A stretch of 64,000 bases of DNA. It comes from Dehalococcoidia bacterium UBA2991. GTDB lineage: Bacteria > Chloroflexota > Dehalococcoidia > Tepidiformales > Tepidiformaceae. Location of the stretch: the NCBI GenBank assembly GCA_002346645.1, contig DEAD01000001.1, positions 62,001 through 126,000 of the forward strand, in the 5' to 3' direction. The notes beneath the pieces are model-generated. The model was given only the letters and a program-made list of their open reading frames with translations. It was not told the origin of the DNA and did not search any database. Below are positions 43,631 to 52,439 of the stretch, piece by piece (position 1 is the stretch's first letter; every line of letters begins with the position of its first letter). The position numbers and the translations under genes were made by a program.

Positions 43631-44826
43631 GCATGGAGACAAGTAGCGAGCTGGCCCCAAGGTTTGGAGACTTCGGCGGACGGTACATCCCAGAAGTCTT
43701 AGTAGCGGCACACGAGGAGCTAGAAGAGGCCTACATCAAAGCTCGGAACGACACCACCTTTAACGAGGAGCTGGCCGAACTGGGACGTCACTATGTAGGA
43801 AGGCCGACACCCCTCTACTTCGCACAGCGCCTCACACAGGAAGTGGGTGGTGCGCGCCTATGGCTGAAGCGAGAAGACCTGGCACACACTGGTGCCCACA
43901 AGATCAACAATGCTCTAGGCCAGGCACTATTGGCAAAACGCCTGGACAAACCCCGCATCATCGCAGAAACAGGAGCAGGGCAGCATGGCGTTGCGACAGC
44001 AACGGTATGCGCAATGCTAGGCCTCGAGTGCGTGGTCTATATGGGCACAGAGGACATCCGCCGGCAGTCACTAAATGTGTTCCGAATGAAAATGCTGGGG
44101 GCAGAGGTCGTACCTGTAGATTCGGGAAACTGCACCCTAAAGGACGCAATCAACGAAGCGATGCGGGATTGGGTGACCAACGTACGTACAACGCATTACC
44201 TGATCGGATCAGCGATTGGGCCCCACCCGTTTCCGACAATGGTGCGAGACTTCCAGTCGGTAATCGGGAGAGAGGCTCGGACACAGATGCTGGAGCAGGC
44301 AGGAAGACTGCCAGAGGTTGCAGTTGCATGCGTGGGCGGGGGGAGCAACGCCATAGGTCTATTCCATCCCTTCGTAGAGGACCCTGTACGTCTTATAGGC
44401 GTGGAAGCAGCCGGGGAGGGGCTTTCAGTTCCTGGACGAAACGCTGCTACGTTAGTAGCAGGAAGCCCGGGAGTACTACACGGCACACACACATACCTTC
44501 TGCAAGACGAGGCAGGTCAAATCCTTGAAACGCACAGCATCTCAGCTGGGCTCGACTATCCGGGCGTGGGGCCAGAACACTCATGGCTAAAGACAAGCGG
44601 GCGGGCGGAGTACATCGCAGCGGACGATAAGGAGGCTCTTGCAGGATTCAAACGACTGACGCAGAGCGAAGGGATCATCCCTGCCTTGGAGCCAGCCCAT
44701 GCCATACACGCAGCAGTCCGCTTGGCAGAGGAGGTCGGCGAGGGGGGTGACATTCTGATTGGACTGAGTGGCCGGGGCGACAAAGATATGCATACGGTCG
44801 CCGAGGCATTGGGCGTGACGCTCTGA
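43627..44826 (+). CDS. trpB: Tryptophan synthase beta chain
   Basis: A 399-residue PLP enzyme condensing indole and serine. KREDLAHTGAHKINNALGQ has the PLP lysine, ETGAGQHGVATATVCA, YMGTEDIRRQSLNVFRMKMLGAEVV, CVGGGSNAIGLFHPF (phosphate-binding GGGSNA) and GLDYPGVGPEHSWL. This is the standard TrpB1 type that works with TrpA. It is separated from trpA by a CPBP protease gene. Confidence 0.97.
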   Translation: MSMETSSELAPRFGDFGGRYIPEVLVAAHEELEEAYIKARNDTTFNEELAELGRHYVGRPTPLYFAQRLTQEVGGARLWLKREDLAHTGAHKINNALGQALLAKRLDKPRIIAETGAGQHGVATATVCAMLGLECVVYMGTEDIRRQSLNVFRMKMLGAEVVPVDSGNCTLKDAINEAMRDWVTNVRTTHYLIGSAIGPHPFPTMVRDFQSVIGREARTQMLEQAGRLPEVAVACVGGGSNAIGLFHPFVEDPVRLIGVEAAGEGLSVPGRNAATLVAGSPGVLHGTHTYLLQDEAGQILETHSISAGLDYPGVGPEHSWLKTSGRAEYIAADDKEALAGFKRLTQSEGIIPALEPAHAIHAAVRLAEEVGEGGDILIGLSGRGDKDMHTVAEALGVTL

Positions 44827-44840
44827 ACGCACACGTCACG

Positions 44841-45668
44841 ATGCCTAGTCACCTGCCAGGAGGCCGAGAAGCTCTTCCCTGGGGTCCCCGACAGGTGTTG
44901 CTTGGAGTACTGGGGGCGCTGGCAGCACTGGCTGTAATGCTTGCTGTCTCCGCGCTCGTTCTCGAGGCTAGAGGAGAGCCCCGCGACGTCGGTGACTTGT
45001 TTGCAAAGGCCCGCGAAGTAACGGTCTACGCAGACCAACGACTGGCAGCCGCTACTAAAGGCGAGGAACTCCCAAAGACCCCGCAGATTTTGGGAGATCA
45101 GCAGGCGCTATCTCTTACGTTGGGGATCACCCTAGTACTACAACTGACGCTAGCCGGAGTAGTAGTAGGGGTCACAAGGCACAACCCAAGGGCATTAGCA
45201 CAAAGGCTAGGTCTAACGAACCCCAACCTACGGGGCTTCTGGCGACCAGTAGTAGCAGTGATCAGCTGTTATCTAATGATTGTGACCTATTCCGCGATCG
45301 TTAATGCTCTCGATATAGAGGCACTGCAGCCAGAAAGCACCGTCCCGTACGAAGTTGTACGCAACCAGGGAACCCTTGCCCTAACGGGTCTCGTCGTGAT
45401 TTTAGCTGCGCCATTTACGGAGGAACTACTCTACCGGGGACTCATTTTTGGAGGCCTGCAAAGATGGGGATTCTGGCCAGCGGCATTGATCTCAGGTGCA
45501 GCCTTCAGTGCAGTGCACTTCGAACCCGGAAGCCTGATTCCTTTCTTTATCATCGGTGTGACGCTGGCGTGGCTGTTTTGGCGACGTGGCAATCTCTGGG
45601 AAAGCGTGGCCTTCCACATGCTCTTCAACACGCTTAGCTTCTCCCTCCTAATAGCAACGGAGTTGTAA
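44841..45668 (+). CDS. CPBP-family intramembrane metalloprotease
   Basis: 275 residues with about 6-7 membrane helices. The CPBP/ABI motifs are AAPFTEELLYRGLIFGGLQR (EExxxR), FSAVHFEPGSLIPFF (FxxxH) and late ESVAFHMLFNTLSF (HxxxN). These enzymes process prenylated or membrane proteins, or serve as immunity proteins. It is inserted between trpB and trpA with 14- and 3-nt gaps. Its reason for sitting in a trp operon is unclear. Confidence 0.88.
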   Translation: MPSHLPGGREALPWGPRQVLLGVLGALAALAVMLAVSALVLEARGEPRDVGDLFAKAREVTVYADQRLAAATKGEELPKTPQILGDQQALSLTLGITLVLQLTLAGVVVGVTRHNPRALAQRLGLTNPNLRGFWRPVVAVISCYLMIVTYSAIVNALDIEALQPESTVPYEVVRNQGTLALTGLVVILAAPFTEELLYRGLIFGGLQRWGFWPAALISGAAFSAVHFEPGSLIPFFIIGVTLAWLFWRRGNLWESVAFHMLFNTLSFSLLIATEL

Positions 45669-45671
45669 GGA

Positions 45672-46478
45672 ATGTCCAAAAGATTGCGGGCGCGTTTCGC
45701 GCAGACAAAAAGGGAGGGACGAGCAGCCTTTGTGGCCTATGTCATGGCTGGATTCCCAGACCCTGACCACACGGTACCGCTCCTGCTAGGCCTAGAGGAG
45801 GGAGGGGCCGACGTGATCGAGTTAGGCATTCCCTTTACCGACCCGCTAGCTGACGGGGCGACTATCCAGCATGCGAACGAGGTAGCGGTGTCAGCGGGTA
45901 TCACTTTCGCGGACTGCCTCGAGATGGTGCAAGAGGCTAGGGCACAAGGACTATCGGCACCACTCGTTCTAATGGGATACGAAAACCCCTTGCTGGCATA
46001 CGGTGAAAAACAGGCAGCAGCCGATGCAGCAGCAGCGGGGGCAGATGGTTTCATCGTAGTGGACCTTCCTCCAGACGAAGCAAGCACCTTCCGACAAGCG
46101 TGCGAGGAGCAAGATGTTAGTTTCGTGCCACTAATTGCACCCACGACAGCAGAGAAGCGGATGAAGACAATTACCTCAGCTGCAAACTCGTTTATTTACT
46201 GCGTTAGCGTGACCGGAACCACAGGACAGCGCGCAGAATTACCTCCCTCAATTGGCGAGCTAGTAACAACAATTAGACGGTACACAGAATTACCAATCGC
46301 AGTAGGATTTGGAGTATCCACACGAGATCAGGTAGCAGAGGTAGGAAGTGTTGCCGAGGGCGTGATCGTGGGCTCTGCTATTATCTCGGCCATCGAAGCG
46401 GGGACAGTCGATGGTTGCGTCGAAAGGGTTCGCTCGTATGTGGAGCGAGTTACGGGACGTAGCGTAGACAAAAGTTAG
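45672..46478 (+). CDS. trpA: Tryptophan synthase alpha chain
   Basis: 268 residues; cleaves indole-3-glycerol phosphate and passes indole to TrpB. AAFVAYVMAGFPDPDHT, ADVIELGIPFTDPLADGATIQ (catalytic Glu and Asp), VVDLPPDEA, LIAPTT, FIYCVSVTGTTG and VGFGVSTRDQV are canonical. It starts 3 nt after the CPBP gene. Confidence 0.96.
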   Translation: MSKRLRARFAQTKREGRAAFVAYVMAGFPDPDHTVPLLLGLEEGGADVIELGIPFTDPLADGATIQHANEVAVSAGITFADCLEMVQEARAQGLSAPLVLMGYENPLLAYGEKQAAADAAAAGADGFIVVDLPPDEASTFRQACEEQDVSFVPLIAPTTAEKRMKTITSAANSFIYCVSVTGTTGQRAELPPSIGELVTTIRRYTELPIAVGFGVSTRDQVAEVGSVAEGVIVGSAIISAIEAGTVDGCVERVRSYVERVTGRSVDKS

Positions 46479-46503
46479 GTCAAGCCCCGGAAAGTAGCTG
46501 ACT

Positions 46504-46899
46504 ATGGCAGTTCGCGGCATCCGCGGAGCCATTACGGTGGAAAAGAACGAACGCGAGGCAATTCTCGATGGAACGCGTGAGTTGCTGGAGGCTCTGGTAG
46601 ATGCCAACAGCATTGCAGTAGCTGACATCGCATCCTGCCACTTCACCACATCACCAGACCTCAATGCAGATTTCCCAGCTGAAGCAACTAGACGACTGGA
46701 GGGATGGAAATACGTCCCACTTCTTTGCGGGCACGAAATGAATGTTCCCGGCTCTATGCAGAAATGCGTGCGAATTTTGCTCCACGTAAACACCGAGACC
46801 CCACCACAAGACATCCAGCACATTTATCTGCGCGACGCTAAGAGGTTACGGGCAGACCTTGCGCCAGCGGACGATGCAACTTCCCCGACGGGAGAGTGA
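46504..46899 (+). CDS. aroH: Chorismate mutase, AroH type
   Basis: 131 residues of the monofunctional AroH trimer family: VRGIRGAITVEKNEREAIL at the N-terminus, LNADFPAEATR, WKYVPLLCGHEMNVPGSMQKCVRILLHV with the key Cys/Glu/Arg positions. It diverts chorismate to prephenate for Phe/Tyr. Being last in a tryptophan-regulated operon, its expression would rise with the competing branch, a curious arrangement. Its C-terminal ~12 residues are extra. Confidence 0.92.
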   Translation: MAVRGIRGAITVEKNEREAILDGTRELLEALVDANSIAVADIASCHFTTSPDLNADFPAEATRRLEGWKYVPLLCGHEMNVPGSMQKCVRILLHVNTETPPQDIQHIYLRDAKRLRADLAPADDATSPTGE

Positions 46900-47065
46900 A
46901 GCATCTTCGCACTTTGCTATAGGAGCGATTCACGAGATCATGAACAAAGCCTTTCGTTTGGAAGCCGTAGTCGAGCATACGGACCCCAGATTGGGGAAAC
47001 CGGGACGGCAGGACGATTTAGGCAACGGCAATGTCGCCTGGGCGGGGAGCGGCCTTTGAGAGGCC

Positions 47066-47794
47066 ATGCTCGAAATTAGCCTTCCAACATTTCAAGGCCC
47101 TTTGGACCTTCTGTTATCGCTGATACAGCGTCGTGACCTCGATATCACAAAAGTATCATTGGTAGCTGTAGCAGATCAGTACCTCGAGGCGGTGCATGCC
47201 GACGATTCACTAGATGCAGCCGCATTGGCTGAATTCGTTTCAATCGGAGCAAAACTACTCCAACTAAAGTCTCGTGCGCTTCTTCCGGAACTGGCCGATA
47301 GCACAGAAGAACAGGAAGAGGAGGACCCCGGTGATGAGTTGGTGGCCCTACTTATCGAATACCGCCATTACCGGGACGCAGCAGACACATTAGGAGACCG
47401 TGCGGATGCAGGGTGGCGCACTTACCCACGAGGGGCCCCTCCTCCAGAAGCCCCCCCCGGAAACGCTCTTGATGGCATCACCCTCGAAGCAATCTATGCA
47501 GTGATGCTCGAAGTACTGGAGCGCATTCCAGAGGAACCAGAAGCAACCATTGAACGACCCGACGTTAGCTTGGCAGACCGAATCGCCACACTCGAAAAGC
47601 AGTTGCAGGGAAGAAGCCGATCGTTCTCGTTCCGGAAGATAATCGAAGGTTGTACAACACGGGTCGAGGTAGTTGTGACTTTCATTGCACTATTGGAGCT
47701 CCTAAAGCGAGGAGCTTGCCAGGTTGAACAGTCCAAGGCTTGGGGAGATATCCGGGTCCGAAGCTTGGCTCAGCCTGTGACGAGTGGGCGCTGA
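47066..47794 (+). CDS. scpA: Segregation and condensation protein A
   Basis: A 242-residue kleisin: the N-terminal ISLPTFQGPLDLLLSLIQRR and DITKVSLVAVADQYLEAV are diagnostic, then AALAEFVSIGAKLLQLKSRALLP, an acidic linker, and a C-terminal winged helix (VEVVVTFIALLELLKRGACQV). It bridges SMC (8 kb region here) heads with ScpB. No scpB follows; the next gene is on the other strand and overlaps its 3' end by 25 nt. GAGAGG precedes ATG 47066. Confidence 0.95.
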   Translation: MLEISLPTFQGPLDLLLSLIQRRDLDITKVSLVAVADQYLEAVHADDSLDAAALAEFVSIGAKLLQLKSRALLPELADSTEEQEEEDPGDELVALLIEYRHYRDAADTLGDRADAGWRTYPRGAPPPEAPPGNALDGITLEAIYAVMLEVLERIPEEPEATIERPDVSLADRIATLEKQLQGRSRSFSFRKIIEGCTTRVEVVVTFIALLELLKRGACQVEQSKAWGDIRVRSLAQPVTSGR

Positions 47795-48156
47795 AAGCAT
47801 CTTTTCCTGAGAAAGGCAGCGAGGGTCCAAAGCAGGAGGCCTACAGCGATGCCGATAGCATCGAATAGCACATCCCTGAGGTCAGCCTCTCGGTGGGGGA
47901 GCCAGGACTGATACCACTCCTGGCCAAAGGCCAACAGCAGGGCTACCACCCCAACCAAAACCAGCAGGGTCCTCAAACCAAAGCGCGAAAGGACAGCTCG
48001 GGAGAAACTGAGAAGGATGACAACGAAGACCACGAATTGGACCACATGGACCACATTCGCAATGACGCCACTGGAAGGGTCATCGGGACTAGGCATACTT
48101 GCCAGCGTGATCATGACCCCAAGCCAAACGAGCGCCAGAAGCAGTCGGAGGCGCAT
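47770..48156 (-). CDS. VanZ-like membrane protein
   Basis: 128 residues with four hydrophobic helices. The pattern LVWLGVMITLASMPSP (first helix), VVHVVQFVVFVVILLSF, VALLLAFGQEWYQSWLPHREADLRDVLFDAIGIAVG is typical of VanZ-like proteins (FGQEWYQ-x6-R-x-D-x2-D-x4-DxIG motif). Function is unknown in most members, though some relate to glycopeptide tolerance. It is convergent with scpA and divergent from ribF. Confidence 0.85.
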   Translation of the reverse strand: MRLRLLLALVWLGVMITLASMPSPDDPSSGVIANVVHVVQFVVFVVILLSFSRAVLSRFGLRTLLVLVGVVALLLAFGQEWYQSWLPHREADLRDVLFDAIGIAVGLLLWTLAAFLRKRCFQRPLVTG

Positions 48157-48230
48157 GTGGGTAGTTTAGCGGGCAGCATCGTGCGAGAGTGGGAGGCGGC
48201 AGGGAGGCAAGGGTCCTCCGCCGGGGAGCC

Positions 48231-49169
48231 ATGACCGTGACTCTTCCATCGTTGACGCTTTCCCAACTGGAGATGGCCGCCCCTGCGGGGGGAAGCGCGC
48301 TCGTGATGGGTATCTTCGATGGCGTCCACCGGGGACACCAATCGCTCCTTTCCCGCTTGCGAGAGGAAGCAGACGCGAGGGGATTAGCACCAGGAGTAGT
48401 GACGCTCCACCCCCACCCGGTGACAGTATTGCGACCTGACGTCGCGGCGAGCTACCTGACATCACTGGAAGATCGGCTTCACTTACTCCGCAAAGGAGGA
48501 GCCTCGTGGGTGCTGCCCCTAACATTCACATCAGAACTCTCTGAAGTAACAGCAGAGGAACTAGCGGAGGCATTTCAAAAACTGCTACACATGCAGGTGA
48601 TGGTTTTGGGGCCAGATGCCGCCTTTGGGAGAGGAGCTCCACTGGAAACACCCCAGCGAATGCGACAAGCAGGAGAAGAATTTGGGTTTGATGTGGTGCA
48701 GATCGAACCGCTGATGTCCGGGGATGAGCGTTGCAGTTCGACCATGGTCCGGCGAGCCTTGGCGAAAGGCGACATGGAGGCAGTCACACAACTGCTGGGA
48801 AGACGCTACACCCTGGCCGGACCGGTAGTAAGAGGGTTTGAGCGCGGCCGGACCATCGGTTTTCCCACTGCAAACATCTCAGTAGCCGCAGACCGTGCTC
48901 TACCAGAGCTAGGCGTCTACGCCACGATTGCGACAATAGCCGGGCGTGAATTGCTGGGAGCAACAAATATCGGCCGACGGCCAACCTTTGACGCTGGCCA
49001 TATCTCTATCGAAACGCACCTGCTCGACTTCGAGGGCAACCTCTACGATGAACATATGGAGATTGAGATCGTAGACCGGGTTAGGGCCGAGCAAACATTC
49101 TCAGGCCCAGAGGAACTTCGGGCGCAAATAGCCGAGGACGTACATCACGTAAGGGAGCTGCTTTCATGA
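48231..49169 (+). CDS. ribF: Bifunctional riboflavin kinase / FAD synthetase
   Basis: 312 residues from ATG 48231 (GGGGAG upstream). The FAD synthetase domain has VMGIFDGVHRGHQSLLS and TLHPHP; RCSSTMVRRALAKGDMEAVTQLLGRRYTLAG leads to the kinase domain with GRTIGFPTANI and VYATIATIAG, IGRRPTF, ETHLLDF. It makes FMN then FAD. No FMN riboswitch is seen ahead of it. It overlaps tyrS by 4 nt. Confidence 0.95.
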   Translation: MTVTLPSLTLSQLEMAAPAGGSALVMGIFDGVHRGHQSLLSRLREEADARGLAPGVVTLHPHPVTVLRPDVAASYLTSLEDRLHLLRKGGASWVLPLTFTSELSEVTAEELAEAFQKLLHMQVMVLGPDAAFGRGAPLETPQRMRQAGEEFGFDVVQIEPLMSGDERCSSTMVRRALAKGDMEAVTQLLGRRYTLAGPVVRGFERGRTIGFPTANISVAADRALPELGVYATIATIAGRELLGATNIGRRPTFDAGHISIETHLLDFEGNLYDEHMEIEIVDRVRAEQTFSGPEELRAQIAEDVHHVRELLS

Positions 49170-50389
49170 CCCGCAACATGGCGCCAGTTGACGAACAGCT
49201 CTTCCTCCTCATGAGCGGAGTGGACTATGGGGACCCGGGATTACGGCGAGCGTTCGAGGCAGAACTCCGCTATTTGCTGGAACAAGACCGCCCATTACGT
49301 GTCTACCTGGGCATCGACCCAACGGCGACCTCACTGACGCTGGGACACACGGTGCCACTAAGAAAATTGCGCCAGTTCCAAGACCTTGGGCACGAAACAA
49401 TCTTCCTCATCGGAGACACCACAGCCCTCATCGGAGACCCCTCAGACAAAAACAAGTTGCGACCTCAGATGACCATCGATGATGTCAAAGAAAATGAGAG
49501 CAGCTACTTTGCCCAAGCCTCTAAGATCTTGGACCCGAAAAAGACCGTCGTACGGCACAACTCCGAATGGCTGGGACAATTGGACCTGAGTGACTGGATC
49601 GGCCTAATGTCGAAATTCACCGTTGCCGAAATGTTGACGCGAGATAACTTCCGGGAACGCCAGCGGCGGAGCGACCCAATCTACTTGCACGAGTTCCTCT
49701 ACGCGCTGATGCAAGGTTACGACGCCCGCGCATTGGAGTGCGACGTACAAGTAGGAGCGACCGAGCAACTTTTCAACCTAATCGCAGGCCGCAAGCTACA
49801 AGAGGACGCGGGGCAACGAAAACATGTTCCCATAACAGTGCCGATCCTAGTGGGAATCGATGGCGTTATGCGTATGTCTAAATCCACTGGAAACTTTATT
49901 GGGCTGGACGAAGCACCGGTGGAACAGTATGGCAAAGCAATGTCAATTCCTGACGAGGTATTGGCTAATTACTTCGAATTGGCAACTAGCCTGGACCGAA
50001 ACGAAGTAGCAACGACCATCGAGGGATTAGCTGCCGGAAAACTTGATCCTATGACGGAGAAAAAAAGATTAGCTCGCACAATCGTGACTGAACTCCATAG
50101 CGAAGAAGCAGCAGCCGAAGCAGAGGCTCATTTCGAAAGAACAGTGCAGCGCCGCGAAGAGCCAGAAGAGATGCCAGAAGTAACAATCAGGAGCGGGCAA
50201 ACACTGATCGACGTCATCGTAGAAGCGGGAGCCGCACCATCTAGAAGAGAAGCTCGCCGACTCCTCCAGCAAGGGGCCGTAACGGTTGACGGGCAGCCCA
50301 TCACCAACTCACATGAACTAGCGCGGATTGGATCACGCGTCCGGGTTGGGAAACGCCGTTGGCTGCGTATAACAGCAGCCAACGACTAA
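49166..50389 (+). CDS. tyrS: Tyrosyl-tRNA synthetase (TyrZ-like)
   Basis: 407 residues: YLGIDPTATSLTLGHTVPLRKL (HIGH), FLIGDTTALIGDPSDKN, LMQGYDARALECDVQVGATEQ, IDGVMRMSKSTGNFIGL (KMSKS) and a C-terminal S4 RNA-binding domain (APSRREARRLLQQGAVTVDG). The HIGH loop and lengths resemble the TyrZ/TyrS2 branch. No T-box precedes it; it shares the ribF transcript. Confidence 0.95.
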   Translation: MTRNMAPVDEQLFLLMSGVDYGDPGLRRAFEAELRYLLEQDRPLRVYLGIDPTATSLTLGHTVPLRKLRQFQDLGHETIFLIGDTTALIGDPSDKNKLRPQMTIDDVKENESSYFAQASKILDPKKTVVRHNSEWLGQLDLSDWIGLMSKFTVAEMLTRDNFRERQRRSDPIYLHEFLYALMQGYDARALECDVQVGATEQLFNLIAGRKLQEDAGQRKHVPITVPILVGIDGVMRMSKSTGNFIGLDEAPVEQYGKAMSIPDEVLANYFELATSLDRNEVATTIEGLAAGKLDPMTEKKRLARTIVTELHSEEAAAEAEAHFERTVQRREEPEEMPEVTIRSGQTLIDVIVEAGAAPSRREARRLLQQGAVTVDGQPITNSHELARIGSRVRVGKRRWLRITAAND

Positions 50390-50612
50390 ACAAATCTGCG
50401 AGGCGAACAGGGAAGAAAATCGGGTGTGGCCGGGGGGGCGAAGTCGTCAAGAATAGCTATTAGCAGAGCTGGTCTCGTTCAGTTTTACCCCTCCATACAA
50501 AAACTTCACCAGAAGTGCCCCATTTCGTGTGGCGCAGTTCGCCGCACATGCTTAGGATTGGCCTCCCGCACTCGCCATCGAGAACAATTTTTTCCTGGAG
50601 GGGTGCCGTTAG
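50390..50612. other. Intergenic region tyrS-xerD with a hairpin
   Basis: This 223-nt spacer carries no gene I can support. It contains an inverted repeat GTGTGGCG-CAGTT-CGCCGCAC (50527-50547, one G-U pair), without a T-run, and the xerD ribosome-binding site near its end. The hairpin may be a weak terminator or a processed leader element. Confidence 0.4.
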
Positions 50613-51515
50613 ATGGACACCCGTGTCGCAGAGTTCCTGACGTTCCTAACCGTTGAAAAAAATGCGTCCGAAAATACAATCTCAGCTTATCGAAGTGATC
50701 TCGATCAATTCGAAAAGAGCGTAGCCCGCCAATCGTCTACTGCCGCAGCCTCTTGGGATGCGATAACAGACGAGATGCTGCTGACTTTCGTCGAAGAGTT
50801 ACGGGGGAGGGACTACAAAGCAGCAACTGTTGCCAGAAAAGTCGCTGCCGTAAAGTCCTTCTTTAGCTTTATGGCCGCAGAAGGCATCTTGCCCTGCGAT
50901 CCAACAGAGGAATTGCGCTCACCACAGGTCGGGAAAGCACTACCCCGAACATTGACGCCTGAAGAAGTGGATGAGCTGTTGGAACAGCCCGCTCGCAAAA
51001 GCACCGCCGTCGCCCAAAGAGACAAGGCAATGCTGGAGTTGGCATACCACACAGGAATGCGCGTCACAGAACTTGTCTCTCTGGATGTAGCACACGTAGC
51101 ACTCGAAAGTGATCCCGTCACTGTGAGGAGTATTGGGAAAGGTGACCAGGAGCGCGCGCTCCCACTCCACCAGCGTGCTGTGGATGAACTACGACAGTAC
51201 ATCTTCCACGTTCGGCCCAAAATGGTCCGGAATCGTAACGAAACAGCGCTTTTCGTTAACCGCAGAGGTGGCCGCCTAACGCGCCAAGGGTTCTGGCTGA
51301 TCCTGAAGAATTACGCAAGAGAAGCGCGACTGGATGGAATAACTCCGCACACGCTTCGGCACACCTACGCTACCCACATGCTCTCGGGAGGGATGCCTCT
51401 GCGAAACGTGCAGGAGGCGCTTGGGCACGCAAGCATCTCCACGACGCAAATCTACACGCAGCTCACCGACCAACAGAGGCGGGAGCAATACGACAAAGCC
51501 CACCCCCGAGCCTAG
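50613..51515 (+). CDS. xerD: Tyrosine recombinase XerC/XerD
   Basis: A 300-residue site-specific recombinase. The N-terminal SAM-like core-binding domain (FLTFLTVEKNASENTISAYRSDL) precedes the catalytic domain with Arg in YHTGMRVTELVSL, Lys in SIGKGDQERALPL, HTLRHTYATHMLSGG (H-x2-R) and LGHASISTTQIYTQL (H, nucleophilic Tyr). The length and lack of phage neighbours fit the chromosomal dimer-resolving Xer rather than an integrase. Strong GGAGGGG precedes ATG 50613. Whether C or D is not decidable. Confidence 0.92.
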   Translation: MDTRVAEFLTFLTVEKNASENTISAYRSDLDQFEKSVARQSSTAAASWDAITDEMLLTFVEELRGRDYKAATVARKVAAVKSFFSFMAAEGILPCDPTEELRSPQVGKALPRTLTPEEVDELLEQPARKSTAVAQRDKAMLELAYHTGMRVTELVSLDVAHVALESDPVTVRSIGKGDQERALPLHQRAVDELRQYIFHVRPKMVRNRNETALFVNRRGGRLTRQGFWLILKNYAREARLDGITPHTLRHTYATHMLSGGMPLRNVQEALGHASISTTQIYTQLTDQQRREQYDKAHPRA

Positions 51516-51527
51516 CCAAAAGCACCG

Positions 51528-51533
51528 TAGACT
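51528..51533 (+). promoter_or_regulatory. Candidate -10 element, leaderless HD-domain gene
   Basis: TAGACT ends 6 nt before GTG 51540; GCTGGC between them has no ribosome-binding-site character. Confidence 0.38.
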
Positions 51534-51539
51534 GCTGGC

Positions 51540-52424
51540 GTGACACCTCCCCAAGAACTTCTTGATGCGATCGCACGTGAAGGGGCAGAAGAGAGGTTGC
51601 GCGAGCTCGATAAGCAAGGGAAGCTCACTTCCGCGCTATTTCCAGAGCTGGAAGAAGGTCGGGGCTTCGAGCAACCCGCTCTGCACCACTACACCGTGCT
51701 AGAGCACAATCTATCAGCAGTTGGGGCACTTGATAGGGCACTTGGGGAGGGAGTAGAGGGAGTGCAGCTAACCGACCCCTCTGCAGAGAACACACTTGCA
51801 GATTGGTTGGAACGAAAAATCGATAAGCATCCACTGCTTCACCTCCTGCGCCTTTCCTGCCTAGTACACGACATCGCTAAACCACGGACAGCAGTGGTAC
51901 GGGAAGGTCGACTGCGTTTCCCCCGACACGGTCCAGTAGGAGCAGAACTACTGGAGGAGCGGCTGGCCTCCCTAGGGTTCGAACAGAACAGCATCGACTT
52001 CGTAACGACGATGGTGCGTTACCACCTAAGGCCAGGAGAGTTTGCACGGTCGTGGCCACCTTCAGATCGAGCCCTTCGACGCTTCGCCCGGGACGTCGCT
52101 GGACAGACGTTGCCGTTGTTACTTCTACAGCTGGCCGATGGCATGGCGACACGAGGCCCAAACTACCGACGGGAAAACTTTGAACGGCACATCGCATTTC
52201 TTAGACACATCGTCACACGGACAGAAGAAGCGTTACAGGAAGATGAATTACCCCTCGTGAATGGGGAAGAGCTGATGAAAGAATTAGGGTTGCCAAGTGG
52301 ACCGCTTCTAGGGGCTGTCCTAACATCGGTGCGCGAGGCCCAGCTGGCGGGCGAGGTGGATGATCGTGCTGCCGCTATCGCGCTAGCGCGCCAATCCTTA
52401 GAGCACCTAACCGCTGAGGCCTAG
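51540..52424 (+). CDS. Stand-alone HD-domain protein related to the C-terminus of CCA-adding enzymes
   Basis: 294 residues from GTG 51540. Residues 1-50 (LDAIAREGAEERLRELDKQG, LFPELEEGRGFEQ) resemble the helical RNA-binding region that follows the nucleotidyltransferase head in polyA-polymerase/CCA-adding enzymes; residues ~50-200 are an HD domain (HHYTVLEHNLSAV, LSCLVHDIAKPRT, FPRHGPVGAELLEERL, VRYHLRPGEF). The nucleotidyltransferase head with its GxGxVR and DxD motifs is absent, and no open frame upstream supplies it. It may be an orphan phosphohydrolase. It precedes yajC by 15 nt. Confidence 0.78.
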   Translation: MTPPQELLDAIAREGAEERLRELDKQGKLTSALFPELEEGRGFEQPALHHYTVLEHNLSAVGALDRALGEGVEGVQLTDPSAENTLADWLERKIDKHPLLHLLRLSCLVHDIAKPRTAVVREGRLRFPRHGPVGAELLEERLASLGFEQNSIDFVTTMVRYHLRPGEFARSWPPSDRALRRFARDVAGQTLPLLLLQLADGMATRGPNYRRENFERHIAFLRHIVTRTEEALQEDELPLVNGEELMKELGLPSGPLLGAVLTSVREAQLAGEVDDRAAAIALARQSLEHLTAEA

Positions 52425-52439
52425 CTCCGGAGTACTTCC

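Noticed and set aside
46940..47059. 39-codon frame between aroH and scpA
   Set aside because: It has a plausible length for a small protein but the nearest GGAG is ~16 nt upstream and there is no recognisable motif; the 166-nt gap otherwise holds only a short CCCCA/TGGGG hairpin without a T-run.
50527..50547. Inverted repeat upstream of xerD considered as a dif site
   Set aside because: It lacks the ~28-bp dif layout (two 11-bp arms with a 6-bp A/T-rich centre); GC-rich stem looks like a hairpin.
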